Shown in pieces: positions 17,600 to 26,478 of a stretch of 64,000 nt of DNA (the stretch's first letter is position 1; each line of letters begins with the position of its first letter). This DNA comes from Gemella haemolysans. GTDB taxonomy: Bacteria > Bacillota > Bacilli > Staphylococcales > Gemellaceae. The notes below the pieces were generated by a model. The model had not been told where the DNA came from. It saw only the letters and a list, made by a program, of their open reading frames with translations, and did not search any database. Both the position numbers and the translations under genes were made by a program. The stretch is from NCBI RefSeq assembly GCF_001553035.1, contig NZ_KQ959957.1, positions 1 through 64,000 of the forward strand, written 5' to 3'.

Positions 17600-18559
17600 A
17601 TGAAATTAGGAATTATTGGTTCTGGAATGATAGTGAAAGATTTCTTATCTTTTGCTCATGAACTTCCAGAAATTAAATTAGAAGCTATAGCAGCTAGAAA
17701 TATTGAAAATTTAAAAGAATTACAAAACAAATATAATATTAAAGAAATATATACTGATATTGATCTTTGTCTTGAAAATAAAGAAGTAGATACAATTTAT
17801 GTTGCAGTTCCAAATAATTTACATTATACAGTTGCTAAGAAGGCTCTAGAAGCTGGTAAAAATGTTATTTGTGAGAAACCTTTTACATTAAAGTATGACG
17901 AAGCTGTAGAATTGTTTAAAATAGCTGAAGACAAAGGATTAATTTTAATTGAAGCAATAACAAATCAATATCAAAAAAATTATCTTGATATAAAAGATAA
18001 TATTGATAACATAGGAGAAATACGACTTGTTGAGTGTAATTTTTCTCAACTTTCTTCAAGATACGAAGCATTTAAAAATGGAGTAATAGCTCCAGTTTTT
18101 GATAAGAGCAAAGGTGGAGGAGTACTTGGTGATTTAAATATCTATAATATTCATTTTGTCGTTGGATTGTTTGGTAAACCTGGTAAAGTACATTATGTAC
18201 CTAATATAGTGAATGATGTTGATACTTCTGGTATTCTTTTATTAGAATATGATAGCTTTAAAGTAGTATGTATAGCAGCTAAAGATACGTTTAATAATAG
18301 TTATGTAAATATTCAAGGTGATCAAGGTATAATTAAAGTTATTGGTCCTACCAATGAAGTTCCTAATTACAGTATTAAAACAAAAGATAACTTTATAGAT
18401 GAAAATAAAAATATTCATTCACACAGAATGTTTGCTGAGTTTAAAAAGTTCGTTGAAGTTATAAATAATAAAGATTTTAAATTCATGAATAATCAAAAAG
18501 AACATACTTTAAATGTTATGTATATTTATGAAAAAGCGAAAAAATTTATAGAAAATTAA
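17600..18559 (+). CDS. Gfo/Idh/MocA family NAD(P)-dependent oxidoreductase
   Basis: A 319-residue enzyme with an N-terminal Rossmann fold (KLGIIGSGMI), the family signature EKPFTLKYDEA near residue 95, and a C-terminal alpha/beta substrate domain containing GGGVLGDLNIYNIHF. The lysine of EKP is the usual catalytic residue. Family members oxidise or reduce sugars, inositols or related carbonyl compounds; the substrate here is unknown. I use ATG 17600, which follows TTGGAGG. It heads a three-gene run with the GST-like and YjbR-like genes (gaps of 15 and 7 bp). Confidence 0.88.
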   Translation: MKLGIIGSGMIVKDFLSFAHELPEIKLEAIAARNIENLKELQNKYNIKEIYTDIDLCLENKEVDTIYVAVPNNLHYTVAKKALEAGKNVICEKPFTLKYDEAVELFKIAEDKGLILIEAITNQYQKNYLDIKDNIDNIGEIRLVECNFSQLSSRYEAFKNGVIAPVFDKSKGGGVLGDLNIYNIHFVVGLFGKPGKVHYVPNIVNDVDTSGILLLEYDSFKVVCIAAKDTFNNSYVNIQGDQGIIKVIGPTNEVPNYSIKTKDNFIDENKNIHSHRMFAEFKKFVEVINNKDFKFMNNQKEHTLNVMYIYEKAKKFIEN

Positions 18560-18574
18560 AAAGGAGAAAATCAC

Positions 18575-19444
18575 ATGAAAAAATTTTTTAGTAAACCATT
18601 TGGAACAGAGGAACAACCTATAGAGGAAGGAAGATACAGACTATTTTGGACTGCGGTGTGTCCGTATGCACATAGAGCAGTTATAGCAAGAGAGATACTA
18701 GGATTAGATGATGCGATTAGTTTAGGAACATTGGATTATCGTCGTGGAGAAGAAGGATGGCAATTTAGCTTAGATAAAGATGGTCTAGATCCAGTTTTAA
18801 AACAATCAAAAATTAAAGATGTGTACTTAAATAGTGATTCAGATTATGAAGGACCATATTCAGTACCAGTGCTTGTTGATGTAACTACAGGAAAAGTAGT
18901 TAGAAAAGAATCTGCTGAGTTACTTCATGAATTTGCGACAGTATTTAGTAAACTACATAAGAAAGACGGAATAGATTTATATCCTGAACATCTTGCGGGT
19001 CAAATCGATGAGTGGAATGAAAAATTAGCTGTAGCTTTAAATGATGGTGTATATGGAATGGGATTTGCTGAAAGTCAAGAAAAATATGATGAGGCATTCG
19101 AAAGATTCTTTAATATGATGGATGTAGTAGAGGATCGTTTATCAAATCAAAGATACTTTTATGGTAATACAATAACAGAAACAGATATTCGTTTCTATAC
19201 TACTATGATTCGCTTTGATGTCGTTTATTATGGATTATATTCTGCGAATAAAAAGAGAATTGAGGAATATCCTAACATTTTCAACTACTTAAAAGATTTA
19301 TATCAAACACCAGGATTCGGATCTACAACAGACTTTGAAGCAATTAAGGTTGGGTATTACGTATCAGCAGGTAAAACTATTGTACCAAAAGGACCAGAAG
19401 TAGATAAGTGGAATCAAAGTCACGATAGAGCTAGATTCGAATAA
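18575..19444 (+). CDS. Xi-class glutathione S-transferase-like protein (glutathionyl-hydroquinone reductase family)
   Basis: A 289-residue protein with a thioredoxin-like N-terminal domain carrying WTAVCPYAHR. Its Cys29 corresponds to the catalytic cysteine of the xi-class CPWAHR motif. The C-terminal domain is helical, with the conserved N-capping region (ETDIRFYTTMIRFDVVYYG). The family reduces glutathionyl-hydroquinones. Whether this organism makes glutathione is not known from the window, so another thiol may serve. AAGGAG precedes the ATG. It is the middle gene of the 17600-20102 operon. Confidence 0.85.
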   Translation: MKKFFSKPFGTEEQPIEEGRYRLFWTAVCPYAHRAVIAREILGLDDAISLGTLDYRRGEEGWQFSLDKDGLDPVLKQSKIKDVYLNSDSDYEGPYSVPVLVDVTTGKVVRKESAELLHEFATVFSKLHKKDGIDLYPEHLAGQIDEWNEKLAVALNDGVYGMGFAESQEKYDEAFERFFNMMDVVEDRLSNQRYFYGNTITETDIRFYTTMIRFDVVYYGLYSANKKRIEEYPNIFNYLKDLYQTPGFGSTTDFEAIKVGYYVSAGKTIVPKGPEVDKWNQSHDRARFE

Positions 19445-19451
19445 AAGTTTT

Positions 19452-20102
19452 ATGAAAATAATTGATGTAGAAGAATATAACTTCAAAAAAGAAAAACTTT
19501 TACAGTATGGATTTAAGGAAGAAGCGGAAAAACTAATATATAGAAAAGAAATTTTAGACAGTAGTTTTTTAATAGAAATAGTATTTGTTAATAGTCAACT
19601 TTTGATAGAAGTTTATGATTTAGAATTTGATGAGATTTATTCGTTGTATAGTGTAGATAGTGCTGTAGGTGAAACGGTACAAAATATCAGAGAACATGTA
19701 GAGAAACTACTAAGTTCAATATTAGGATTAGCTGATGAATCAGGAAAAATAAGTTCAGAAATCATCGACTATTGTAATAATAAATACGGTGAAAATCATG
19801 TTAGTCCTTTTAAAAAATATCCCGATATATTGGCGTTTGTAAATGAAAAAAATAAATGGTATGCCTTGTTTCTGGATGTAGACTATAGTAAATTGAATAA
19901 AAATACCGATATTACAACTAAAGTGAAAATTTTAAATGTAAAATATCCTACGGATAACATTTTAGATATTATCGATAATAAAAATATTTTCCCAGCATAC
20001 CATATGAATAAAAAGCATTGGATTAGTATAGTGTTAGATAAAAATATCAAATTGGAGACAATAAAAGAATTAATTGATATAAGCTATTCTTTAGTTAAAT
20101 AA
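19452..20102 (+). CDS. MmcQ/YjbR family protein
   Basis: A 216-residue soluble protein. The C-terminal half has the MmcQ/YjbR hallmark, a strand-helix region reading FPAYHMNKKHWISIVLD followed by a helix near the end (ETIKELIDISYSLV). The fold belongs to the double-wing DNA-binding-like family of unknown biochemical role. The N-terminal half (about 1-90) is less familiar and may be a lineage-specific extension. It follows the GST-like gene by 7 bp with only a weak ribosome binding site, which suggests coupled translation. Confidence 0.75.
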   Translation: MKIIDVEEYNFKKEKLLQYGFKEEAEKLIYRKEILDSSFLIEIVFVNSQLLIEVYDLEFDEIYSLYSVDSAVGETVQNIREHVEKLLSSILGLADESGKISSEIIDYCNNKYGENHVSPFKKYPDILAFVNEKNKWYALFLDVDYSKLNKNTDITTKVKILNVKYPTDNILDIIDNKNIFPAYHMNKKHWISIVLDKNIKLETIKELIDISYSLVK

Positions 20103-20108
20103 AAAAAC

Positions 20109-20163
20109 AGGAACAACTAAAAATCAATTTGTAAAAATTATGATTTAGAGTTGTTCCTTTTTC
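20109..20163. terminator. Bidirectional terminator
   Basis: The stem AGGAACAACT (20109-20118) pairs with 20149-20158 and has an inner AATCA/TGATT helix. It is flanked by A- and T-runs and serves the convergent operons on both sides. Confidence 0.8.
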
Positions 20164-20526
20164 TATTTATTGTATGCAATTATCAAGAATATTATTTGGA
20201 AAATGATAGAAATAATAAAGAAAAATCCAATATAAATCCCTAACGCACCAGCTATGATATACAATATAATATTTATAATTATTAAATAATTTTTCGTGAA
20301 TTTTATTAATGAGATAACAATATTAAAAATAACAGCTATTAAGAGCATAAAGTAGTGAGGTATTAGAAATGCAAGTAGCAAACCTAAACCAGCACTAGCA
20401 CTAGGACTGTCAGAATTATTAATTTTTGATATTATATAAGCAAAGTATATTACTGTTAGTACAATGTAAAATATTGACGAAAGTAGTGATAATCTTATAG
20501 CGAGTTTTCTTGTTATCTAAAGCCAT
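20163..20526 (-). pseudogene. Membrane protein gene with a probable one-base frameshift near its start
   Basis: The frame ending at TAG 20163-20165 encodes four hydrophobic segments and is open back to the stop codon of the response regulator gene, with no normal start codon upstream. In the other frame, an ATG at 20524-20526 with AAGGA upstream reads MALDNKK and continues out of frame from a GAAAAC tract. Removing one A there would join both parts into a 121-residue four-segment protein. I infer an early frameshift, real or from sequencing. It is the last gene of the ABC/two-component operon and overlaps the response regulator gene by a few bases. Confidence 0.6.
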
Positions 20527-21116
20527 CCTTCTTCAGTAGATTTTTTTACAGCTTCTGTTCTGTTTTTACAGTTTAATTTAGTTAGGATGTTAGAAATGTA
20601 GTTTCTGATAGTTCCTTCCGATAAAAACAGTTCATTAGCAATCTCTTTATTTGGTAATCCTTCTTTAATTTTTAAAAGAATAATTTTTTCTTGATTTGTT
20701 AATGGATTGTGACTATTAAAGATGTTCTCCATTAGTTCTGGCGAGTATTCTTTGTGTCCTGCTAAGACGTTATTAATAGTTTTCATAAGCTCATCGATTG
20801 AACGATCTTTTAAGACGTAGGCATCTACGTTATTTTTTATAGCACGTTCGAAATACCCCATTCGTTTAAATGTTGTCACAATAATAACTTTGCAATGTAT
20901 ATTATTACTACGAATGTATTCTAGTACGTCTAGTCCTGTTGCTTCAGGCATTTCTACATCAAGTATGGCTACATCTATATCATTAGTAGAAATTAAATTT
21001 ATTGCTTCTTTTCCATCTTTAGCTTGAAGTACACTCTCAACGCTATCTTCCATTGATAATAATGTTGACATTGCATCTCGTAACATACTTTGATCTTCAG
21101 CGATAAGTAATTTCAT
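20517..21116 (-). CDS. NarL/LuxR-type response regulator
   Basis: A 199-residue DNA-binding response regulator. The receiver domain (about 1-118) has the acidic pocket (AEDQ), the phosphoacceptor Asp53 in [12 protein letters not shown], and the conserved Lys near 103 (VLKDRS). The C-terminal LuxR-type helix-turn-helix has [20 protein letters not shown] followed by [14 protein letters not shown]. It pairs with the histidine kinase 15 nt upstream and resembles DesR/YvfU/LiaR regulators. Its likely target is the inverted-repeat site ahead of its own operon (24007-24035). A strong AGGAGG precedes the start. Confidence 0.93.
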   Translation of the reverse strand: MKLLIAEDQSMLRDAMSTLLSMEDSVESVLQAKDGKEAINLISTNDIDVAILDVEMPEATGLDVLEYIRSNNIHCKVIIVTTFKRMGYFERAIKNNVDAYVLKDRSIDELMKTINNVLAGHKEYSPELMENIFNSHNPLTNQEKIILLKIKEGLPNKEIANELFLSEGTIRNYISNILTKLNCKNRTEAVKKSTEEGWL

Positions 21117-21131
21117 ATTGTCCTCCTGTTG

Positions 21132-22220
21132 TTATTTATTGATTGTTACTTCGATAGTTGTGGGAGATTTTTTTGATATTATGTTTATTACTCCATTAAC
21201 TAGTTTAATTCTTTCTCTTATAGATGAAAGTTCCGTTCCGTTAATATTTTCAAAACCATTACCGTTATCAGAGATAATAACAGTGTAGTTGTTATTAGAT
21301 TCATTTATTTCAATATTGCATTTATTAGCATTACTATGTTTAATGACATTATTCGTTAATTCTTTTAGTACCATTGTAATAGTCCATTCAACAAGCTGAG
21401 ATGGTAGCGTAGTTATATTATTCTCGATACCTAATGAAATATCAGCCATTGTCATAATATCAGAAATGACTTTTAATTCTTCATTAATACTTCTATATTT
21501 AAGCTTATTAATTATAGATCGCGTTTCTGTCATAGAAGAACTACTGATTTCACTGATTTCTTTAAGTTCTTTTCTGGCTGCTTCAATATTATTTTTTTCT
21601 AAATATTTTTCAGCTAGTTCTGCTTTTAATTTTAGCATAACAAAGGTATGGCCGATACTATCATGTAAGTCGCGTCCGATTCTATTTCTTTCATTCTCAG
21701 CAAGAAGCAGATTAATATGTTCATTGTGTTTTAAACGTTCATTCTTTAATTTAGATCTTTCATAAGCATATTTTTGGAAAAAATAAGTTATAACACACAT
21801 AGAAGAAAAAATAAATAGGATTATTCTATCTCCAATATTTATTTTTGGATTAGCAATTATATACAATGTTAGACAATTTATAGTTATGAAAAAACTAATT
21901 GTCCTATAAGTAAAATATTTATCTTGAAAATGCCAAACGAGCAAATTACTCAGATAAAAACTAAATAGAATATTAGTTGGATGTAAAACAATGGTCATGT
22001 AACTGATATAAGCAATTAAATAAAACCATTCTGTAAAAACAAGAATTTTATTTTTTGTATATAACATTCCTATATATGAAGCAATGGCGAGAATAGTTAA
22101 GGGTAATATATATTTAGGATAACTTCCATCGATAACATATACAAATGCGAATATAAAAAATACCAATGATAAATAAAATCCATAATTTCCCTTTAATAAA
22201 TTTAGTAATTTTTTATACAT
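21132..22220 (-). CDS. DesK-type sensor histidine kinase
   Basis: A 362-residue membrane kinase. The N-terminal 145 residues hold about five hydrophobic segments and no large extracellular domain, so it probably senses membrane state or the partner transporter. The HisKA_3 phosphoacceptor motif ERNRIGRDLHDSIGHTF has the phosphoacceptor His at about residue 186. The HATPase domain shows the N-box-like KELTNNVIKHSNANK and the G-box DNGNGF. I place the start at 22220, where AAGGAGG sits at the right distance, rather than at an in-frame start 63 bp upstream. The order ATPase-permease-kinase-regulator is like B. subtilis YvfRSTU. Confidence 0.92.
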   Translation of the reverse strand: MYKKLLNLLKGNYGFYLSLVFFIFAFVYVIDGSYPKYILPLTILAIASYIGMLYTKNKILVFTEWFYLIAYISYMTIVLHPTNILFSFYLSNLLVWHFQDKYFTYRTISFFITINCLTLYIIANPKINIGDRIILFIFSSMCVITYFFQKYAYERSKLKNERLKHNEHINLLLAENERNRIGRDLHDSIGHTFVMLKLKAELAEKYLEKNNIEAARKELKEISEISSSSMTETRSIINKLKYRSINEELKVISDIMTMADISLGIENNITTLPSQLVEWTITMVLKELTNNVIKHSNANKCNIEINESNNNYTVIISDNGNGFENINGTELSSIRERIKLVNGVINIISKKSPTTIEVTINK

Positions 22221-22250
22221 TTCAGCCTCCTTATTCTTTAATAATACCAC

Positions 22251-22295
22251 AATAATATAAGAGTGTGAATAATTTATCCTCACTCTTATATTATT
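22251..22295 (-). promoter_or_regulatory. Perfect 15-bp intercistronic hairpin
   Basis: AATAATATAAGAGTG (22251-22265) pairs exactly with 22281-22295, between the permease stop and the kinase start. There is no T-run in the minus direction, so it is more likely an mRNA-stabilising or partial-attenuation element than a full terminator. A run of ATT triplets lies beside it (22288-22307). Confidence 0.55.
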
Positions 22296-22302
22296 ATTAT
22301 TA

Positions 22303-23043
22303 TTATTTTGATTCTCTTCTGTTTTTTATTACCAATGTAGCAATTATACATACAATTGAGTAGGCTAGAAGTATAGCTAGAGCTTTATAAGAGAAAATAT
22401 CTTCTTTAATATATTTATTAACGAACTCTAATAGATAGTAGGTTGGTGTCAGTTTAGATATATTTTGTAACCATTCTGGGAAAAGATAAACAGGCCACCA
22501 AAGTCCTCCTAACATAGCAAGTCCTAGGTATAATATATTAGCAAGTAACGAAAGTTTTTCTTCTGATTTAATAAGGGATAGAAGTAATCCCATACCTAAA
22601 AATGTAATACTACCGATAAGCATAAGAACAGCTGACATAAACCATTCACGAGCTGTCATATTAACGCCCCTAAAGATATGACCAACAGCGAACACAACAA
22701 CTATTGATATAATAAATGTAATTATTAGACGAATAAAACGAGCAAGGTAATATTCAGATATTTTTACTGGGGAATTATTTAATATGTGTAGATAGTTATT
22801 TTTCTCATCTTCTTTTATAGAAATAGGAAGAGAAAATAAAGCGAAGCTTATACTACTAAATGCAGTCATTGAAATAAGCATATCTTTTACTACACGTACC
22901 TTTGTTTCGGGATTATCGAATTGCTGCATTCCAGAAAATAGTATAAAGAAGATAACTGGAAAACCTAATCCCATAATAAAATTAGTTAAGTTTCTTTTTA
23001 TGAATATAAATTCTATTTTTAGTAAGTTAGCAAGATTTTTCAT
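22303..23043 (-). CDS. ABC-2 type transporter permease
   Basis: A 246-residue protein with six hydrophobic segments and the ABC-2 pattern: a long first loop after segment 1, the paired segment GSITFLGMGLLLSLIKSEEKLSLLANILYLGLAM... and a conserved WPVYLFPEWLQNISKLTPTY region before the last helix. It forms an exporter with the ATPase gene, whose stop codon overlaps its ATG (TAATG). Exporters tied to DesK/LuxR two-component systems often remove lipids or antimicrobial peptides, but the substrate is unknown. Confidence 0.88.
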   Translation of the reverse strand: MKNLANLLKIEFIFIKRNLTNFIMGLGFPVIFFILFSGMQQFDNPETKVRVVKDMLISMTAFSSISFALFSLPISIKEDEKNNYLHILNNSPVKISEYYLARFIRLIITFIISIVVVFAVGHIFRGVNMTAREWFMSAVLMLIGSITFLGMGLLLSLIKSEEKLSLLANILYLGLAMLGGLWWPVYLFPEWLQNISKLTPTYYLLEFVNKYIKEDIFSYKALAILLAYSIVCIIATLVIKNRRESK

Positions 23044-23942
23044 TATTTATCTCCTTGTTTATCTTTTGTAGTTACAAAAATACTATCTAATAATGTTCTG
23101 TTTTGAATTTCAATTTCTTTAAATGTGCAACCAGCTTGTTGTAAGATATACCATACTTCATCTGGTTTTTTTGTTAAGAAATTAATATTATCTGTTTTTA
23201 TTTCTAAATTATTTATAATATCATTATCTTTCAATAAATCTAGATATTTTATAGGTAGTGTGAAGTATTTTTCTATTTCTTCAGCACGCATAGCATGTGG
23301 AGTAGTATCGCGAACTAGTTTTCCTTTATTTAGAACTAAGATTCTATCTGCGGTATGTTCCACTTCTTCAATATAATGTGAAGAATAAATAATAGTTAGA
23401 CCTTTATTTTTTAAGTTATTCACAATTTCCCAAAATCTGATACGTGTTGATGTATCCATTCCAGCTGTTGGTTCATCTAAGAAAATTAATTTTGGTCGGC
23501 CTATTAATGTAATAATAAAAGATAATAATCTTTTTTGCCCTCCAGATAATTTTGAAGCGAAATTATCTTTTTGAGAATTATCAAATCGTAGTAGTGCATC
23601 GATTTCTTCATTTGTTAATGGATTCTTATACAATTTCTGTATAAAATCGAGTAGTTCTTTTACTTTTAGTTTTTCAGGAACAACATTTTCCTGAGGAAGT
23701 ATGTTAAGAAATTCTTTTAGTTTTTGGTTGCCTGGATTTAGAGAATTAATTTTTATTGAACCTGAGTTGATAAATTTATTTCCTAATAGACAGTTCATTA
23801 GGGTAGTCTTACCAGCTCCATTTGGTCCGATTAAAGCAATACATTCACCAGAATTCACTTCAAAAGAAATATCATTTAAGATGTTTTTCCCTTTAATTGT
23901 TTTTGTTATATTTTTTACTTTTATAATATTATTTAATGACAT
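23043..23942 (-). CDS. ABC transporter ATP-binding protein (ABC-2/DrrA-like)
   Basis: A 299-residue ATPase with Walker A GPNGAGKTT (near 39-47), Q-loop PQENVV, signature LSGGQKRLLSF, Walker B LIFLDEPTAGMD and switch His in YSSHYIEE. A C-terminal extension of about 80 residues follows, as in drug/lipid exporter ATPases. It is the first gene of the operon, with AGGAGAGGTG upstream, and overlaps the permease gene by one base. A promoter and candidate operator lie just upstream. Confidence 0.93.
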   Translation of the reverse strand: MSLNNIIKVKNITKTIKGKNILNDISFEVNSGECIALIGPNGAGKTTLMNCLLGNKFINSGSIKINSLNPGNQKLKEFLNILPQENVVPEKLKVKELLDFIQKLYKNPLTNEEIDALLRFDNSQKDNFASKLSGGQKRLLSFIITLIGRPKLIFLDEPTAGMDTSTRIRFWEIVNNLKNKGLTIIYSSHYIEEVEHTADRILVLNKGKLVRDTTPHAMRAEEIEKYFTLPIKYLDLLKDNDIINNLEIKTDNINFLTKKPDEVWYILQQAGCTFKEIEIQNRTLLDSIFVTTKDKQGDK

Positions 23943-23969
23943 TTAGATCACCTCTCCTTTGATAATTAA

Positions 23970-24035
23970 ATTATATCAAAGTAGGAGAGTGTCTTTTAGT
24001 AGGTAATGTCATAAAGTAATATGACAAATGTCATA
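23970..24035 (-). promoter_or_regulatory. Promoter with three half-site operator for the ABC/two-component operon
   Basis: On the minus strand, the -10 TATAAT (23970-23975) lies 17 bp from a poor -35 (TAAAAG, 23993-23998). Just upstream of the -35 are three 7-bp half-sites in alternating orientation: TGTCATA (24007-24013), TATGACA (24020-24026) and TGTCATA (24029-24035). A weak -35 with an adjoining inverted repeat is the layout of an activator-dependent promoter. The operon's own LuxR-type regulator is the obvious candidate to bind here. Confidence 0.6.
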
Positions 24036-24048
24036 AAAAAATAGACTT

Positions 24049-24226
24049 AAGGGATTGATCCAAAAGTCCTAAATTTTAACAAAGTGTATATGATAACTCA
24101 TAGACGCAGTGGTTTATTGATATCTAAATTCGCTTTATAAAAGCTTTTTAGATATCTAATAAACTGTGCGGGGATGACTCGACAAAATCGATTTCTTCGA
24201 AATCACGATTTTTGAGTCACTCCCTT
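24049..24226 (-). repeat. 178-bp MITE-like repeat, copy B
   Basis: Inverted copy of the element at 16240-16417, equal in length and nearly identical. It lies between the regulatory region of the ABC/two-component operon and the end of an oppositely placed NAD-binding protein gene. Its palindromes could act as a terminator for the latter. Confidence 0.8.
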
Positions 24227-24243
24227 TAAGTCGGTGTATATAG

Positions 24244-24843
24244 TTATTTCATGTCTTTTATTTCAATAATAGTTGAATCAGTATTGTTGAGAATAAATTT
24301 AACTACTGACTTTGCTACTTTTTCAACTGGAAGAGGATAAATATTTTTGAAAAATGGTATACCTAATTTTGAAAAAAATTTAATCGGTAATATATTGAAA
24401 TAAGAGGTAAGTCTATCTTTACCATACATAAGACCTGGACGTACTATTAGATAATCTAGTTTTGAATCTTTTACTAATATTTCTCCAGCAAGTTTGCTTT
24501 CAAAATATTGTTTGAAGCCACCGTTTGCAGAAAAGTAGACGAGTTTATTGATGTTGTACTTTTGACATAATTTAATTGTCTGTGCTACACTTTCTGTGTT
24601 TAGCTTTGAATATAGATTTTTATTTTTAATTGTTCCGATTAAATGAATGGTAATATCGTAGCTTTCTTTAATCATTATATTGTCAAGGTCAAAAATATCT
24701 CCCTGTATCCATGTTGCTTCATTTTTAGAAATAGAGTGATTTTGGGTTCTAGATAAGTAACTAACTTTTACTTTGTTTTCTGTGAATTCTTTAATTAATG
24801 CTTGTCCTACAAAGCCATTACCGCCGATTAGTAGTATGTTCAT
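24244..24843 (-). CDS. NAD(P)-binding Rossmann-fold protein (atypical SDR, NmrA/epimerase-like)
   Basis: A 199-residue protein starting MNILLIGGNGFVGQALI, the glycine-rich dinucleotide loop GGNGFVG of atypical short-chain dehydrogenases. VYFSANGG near residue 105 and the LDYLIVRPGLMYG strand are typical of NAD-dependent epimerase/NmrA-like proteins. The canonical YxxxK pair is not evident: a Tyr lies in KQYFESKLAGE, in a shifted form. It is shorter than full epimerases (about 300 residues) and may be a redox sensor or quinone/sugar-related reductase. It ends beside repeat copy B. Confidence 0.75.
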   Translation of the reverse strand: MNILLIGGNGFVGQALIKEFTENKVKVSYLSRTQNHSISKNEATWIQGDIFDLDNIMIKESYDITIHLIGTIKNKNLYSKLNTESVAQTIKLCQKYNINKLVYFSANGGFKQYFESKLAGEILVKDSKLDYLIVRPGLMYGKDRLTSYFNILPIKFFSKLGIPFFKNIYPLPVEKVAKSVVKFILNNTDSTIIEIKDMK

Positions 24844-24910
24844 ATGTACCTCTTATTGAATAATTATTTGTTTTAAATATTAACATAACTTGATTCTCAA
24901 GTAAATTTAT

Positions 24911-24939
24911 TTAAACTAATGAATAAAAGATGATATAAT
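24911..24939 (+). promoter_or_regulatory. Promoter of the patatin-msrB operon
   Basis: TTAAAC (24911-24916), a 17-bp spacer, and TATAAT (24934-24939). Confidence 0.55.
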
Positions 24940-24968
24940 AATATCAATTTAAAAAGGAGTGTGATTGA

Positions 24969-25823
24969 ATGAAAGTAGGTTTAGTATTAGAAGGTGGAGC
25001 AATGAGAGGGCTATTTACAGCCGGTGTCCTTGATGTGTTCTTAGAAAATAATATAGATGTTACAGATATCGTTGGAGTTTCTGCAGGAACACTATTTGGA
25101 GTGAATTATGTTTCTAAGCAACCTAAAAGAGCACTTCGTTACAATGTTAATTATATAAATGATAAAAGATATATGAGTTTAAAAAGTTGGATAAAAACTG
25201 GAAACTTGATTAATAAGGATTTTACATACTATAAAGTTCCTTTTCAACTTGACGTATTTGATAATAAAACGTTTAAAGAATCAAAGACTAGTTTTTATGC
25301 GACAGTAACTAATATTGAAAATGGGGAAGTGGAGTTTATAAAGATAACTGACCCTTATAAACAGATGGAAACTTTAAGAGCCACTTCTGCATTACCATTT
25401 ATTTCAGAAATAATAGAAGTAGGTGGAAAAAAGTATCTAGATGGAGGAATAGCAAATAGTATCCCGATAGACTTCTTTGAAAAACAAAATTACGATAAAA
25501 TAATTGTTATATTAACAAGACCTATCACATATAGAAAGAAAAAATCAACAAGTATACAATTTAAGTTGTTTTACAAGAAGTATCCGCATCTAATTGAAAA
25601 GTTAGAGAATAGATATAAGAATTATAATGAGACGGTTGAAAGGATACTTGAGTTAGAAAGGCAAGGGAAAGTATTTGTCATAAGGCCAAGTGAAGATATT
25701 AATGTAAAGAGACTTGAGAAAGATATCGAAAAACTAAACCACATGTATAATTTAGGGATAAAAGATGGAAAACATATTATAGAAAATTTAAAAGAATATA
25801 TAAATTATAAAGGAGAACAATAA
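24969..25823 (+). CDS. Patatin-like phospholipase family protein
   Basis: A 284-residue predicted lipid acyl hydrolase using a Ser-Asp dyad. It has the oxyanion loop GGAMRG (9-14), the nucleophile elbow GVSAG with Ser38, and the DGG motif ([10 protein letters not shown], near 158-167) with the catalytic Asp. No signal peptide is visible, so it acts in the cytoplasm or at the inner membrane face. It is close to the YjjU/RssA-type bacterial patatins. The msrB gene follows after 1 bp. Confidence 0.88.
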   Translation: MKVGLVLEGGAMRGLFTAGVLDVFLENNIDVTDIVGVSAGTLFGVNYVSKQPKRALRYNVNYINDKRYMSLKSWIKTGNLINKDFTYYKVPFQLDVFDNKTFKESKTSFYATVTNIENGEVEFIKITDPYKQMETLRATSALPFISEIIEVGGKKYLDGGIANSIPIDFFEKQNYDKIIVILTRPITYRKKKSTSIQFKLFYKKYPHLIEKLENRYKNYNETVERILELERQGKVFVIRPSEDINVKRLEKDIEKLNHMYNLGIKDGKHIIENLKEYINYKGEQ

Positions 25824-25824
25824 A

Positions 25825-26295
25825 ATGAGTGAAGAAATTAAAATTAATCCAGAAGAATTCGAAAAAAAATCAAAAGATGAATTAAAAAAAGAATTATCTG
25901 ATTTAGAATATGCAGTTACTATGGAAAGTGCAACAGAGAGTCCATATACTGGACAGTATTGGGATAGTTTTGAAGAAGGTATATATGTAGATATAACAAC
26001 AGGTGAACCACTATTTTCTTCGAAAGATAAATTCAAATCTCATTGTGGATGGCCGAGTTTTTCTAAACCAATAGAAAGGGAAGTTACTAAATATTACAAA
26101 GATAATTCACATTATGTGGAAAGAATAGAAGTAAGGAGTAGGGTAGGAGACGCACACTTAGGCCATGTATTTCCTGATGGTCCTACTGAGTTGGGTGGAC
26201 TTAGATACTGTATTAATAGTGCATCTATAAGATTTATTAAGAAAGAAGATTTAGAAAAAGAAGGATATGCAGACTTATTAAGTTTATTCAAATAG
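25825..26295 (+). CDS. msrB: Peptide-methionine (R)-S-oxide reductase
   Basis: Repairs methionine-R-sulfoxide in proteins. The 156 residues include [37 protein letters not shown] and the catalytic strand RYCINSAS with Cys129. Cys74 in HCGWPSF may act as resolving residue. The zinc-binding CxxC pairs of many MsrB proteins are missing (the first is replaced by DITTGEP), so this is the zinc-free form. It is not fused to MsrA. It is translationally coupled to the patatin gene. Confidence 0.92.
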   Translation: MSEEIKINPEEFEKKSKDELKKELSDLEYAVTMESATESPYTGQYWDSFEEGIYVDITTGEPLFSSKDKFKSHCGWPSFSKPIEREVTKYYKDNSHYVERIEVRSRVGDAHLGHVFPDGPTELGGLRYCINSASIRFIKKEDLEKEGYADLLSLFK

Positions 26296-26304
26296 TATTT
26301 TTAG

Positions 26305-26346
26305 AATAGGTAATTGATAGAAAATATCGATTACCTATTTATTTTA
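26305..26346 (+). terminator. Rho-independent terminator after msrB
   Basis: A 15-bp stem with one G-U pair (AATAGGTAATTGATA at 26305-26319 against 26325-26339), loop GAAAA, and a short T-rich tail. Confidence 0.75.
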
Positions 26347-26464
26347 TCGTAAAATAATACTGTTTTTTGATATATTCATAATGATAACAGCTACATAATT
26401 TTTACTCAGTTAAATAACAGTAATATAATGGATAAAAAATATCCTTGAATCAAGAAACATTAAA

Positions 26465-26478
26465 TTATTGCGTTTTCA
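26465..26478 (-). promoter_or_regulatory. Possible CcpA (cre) site upstream of pflB
   Basis: The minus strand reads TGAAAACGCAATAA, which fits 12 of 14 positions of the cre consensus TGWAARCGYTWNCW. It lies about 190 bp before the pflB promoter. The rest of the 360-bp pflB upstream region is very AT-rich, with a short palindrome GGATA-N5-TATCC at 26430-26444 and one TTCACAA half-site near 26576 that could belong to a redox regulator. I see no gene there. Confidence 0.35.
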
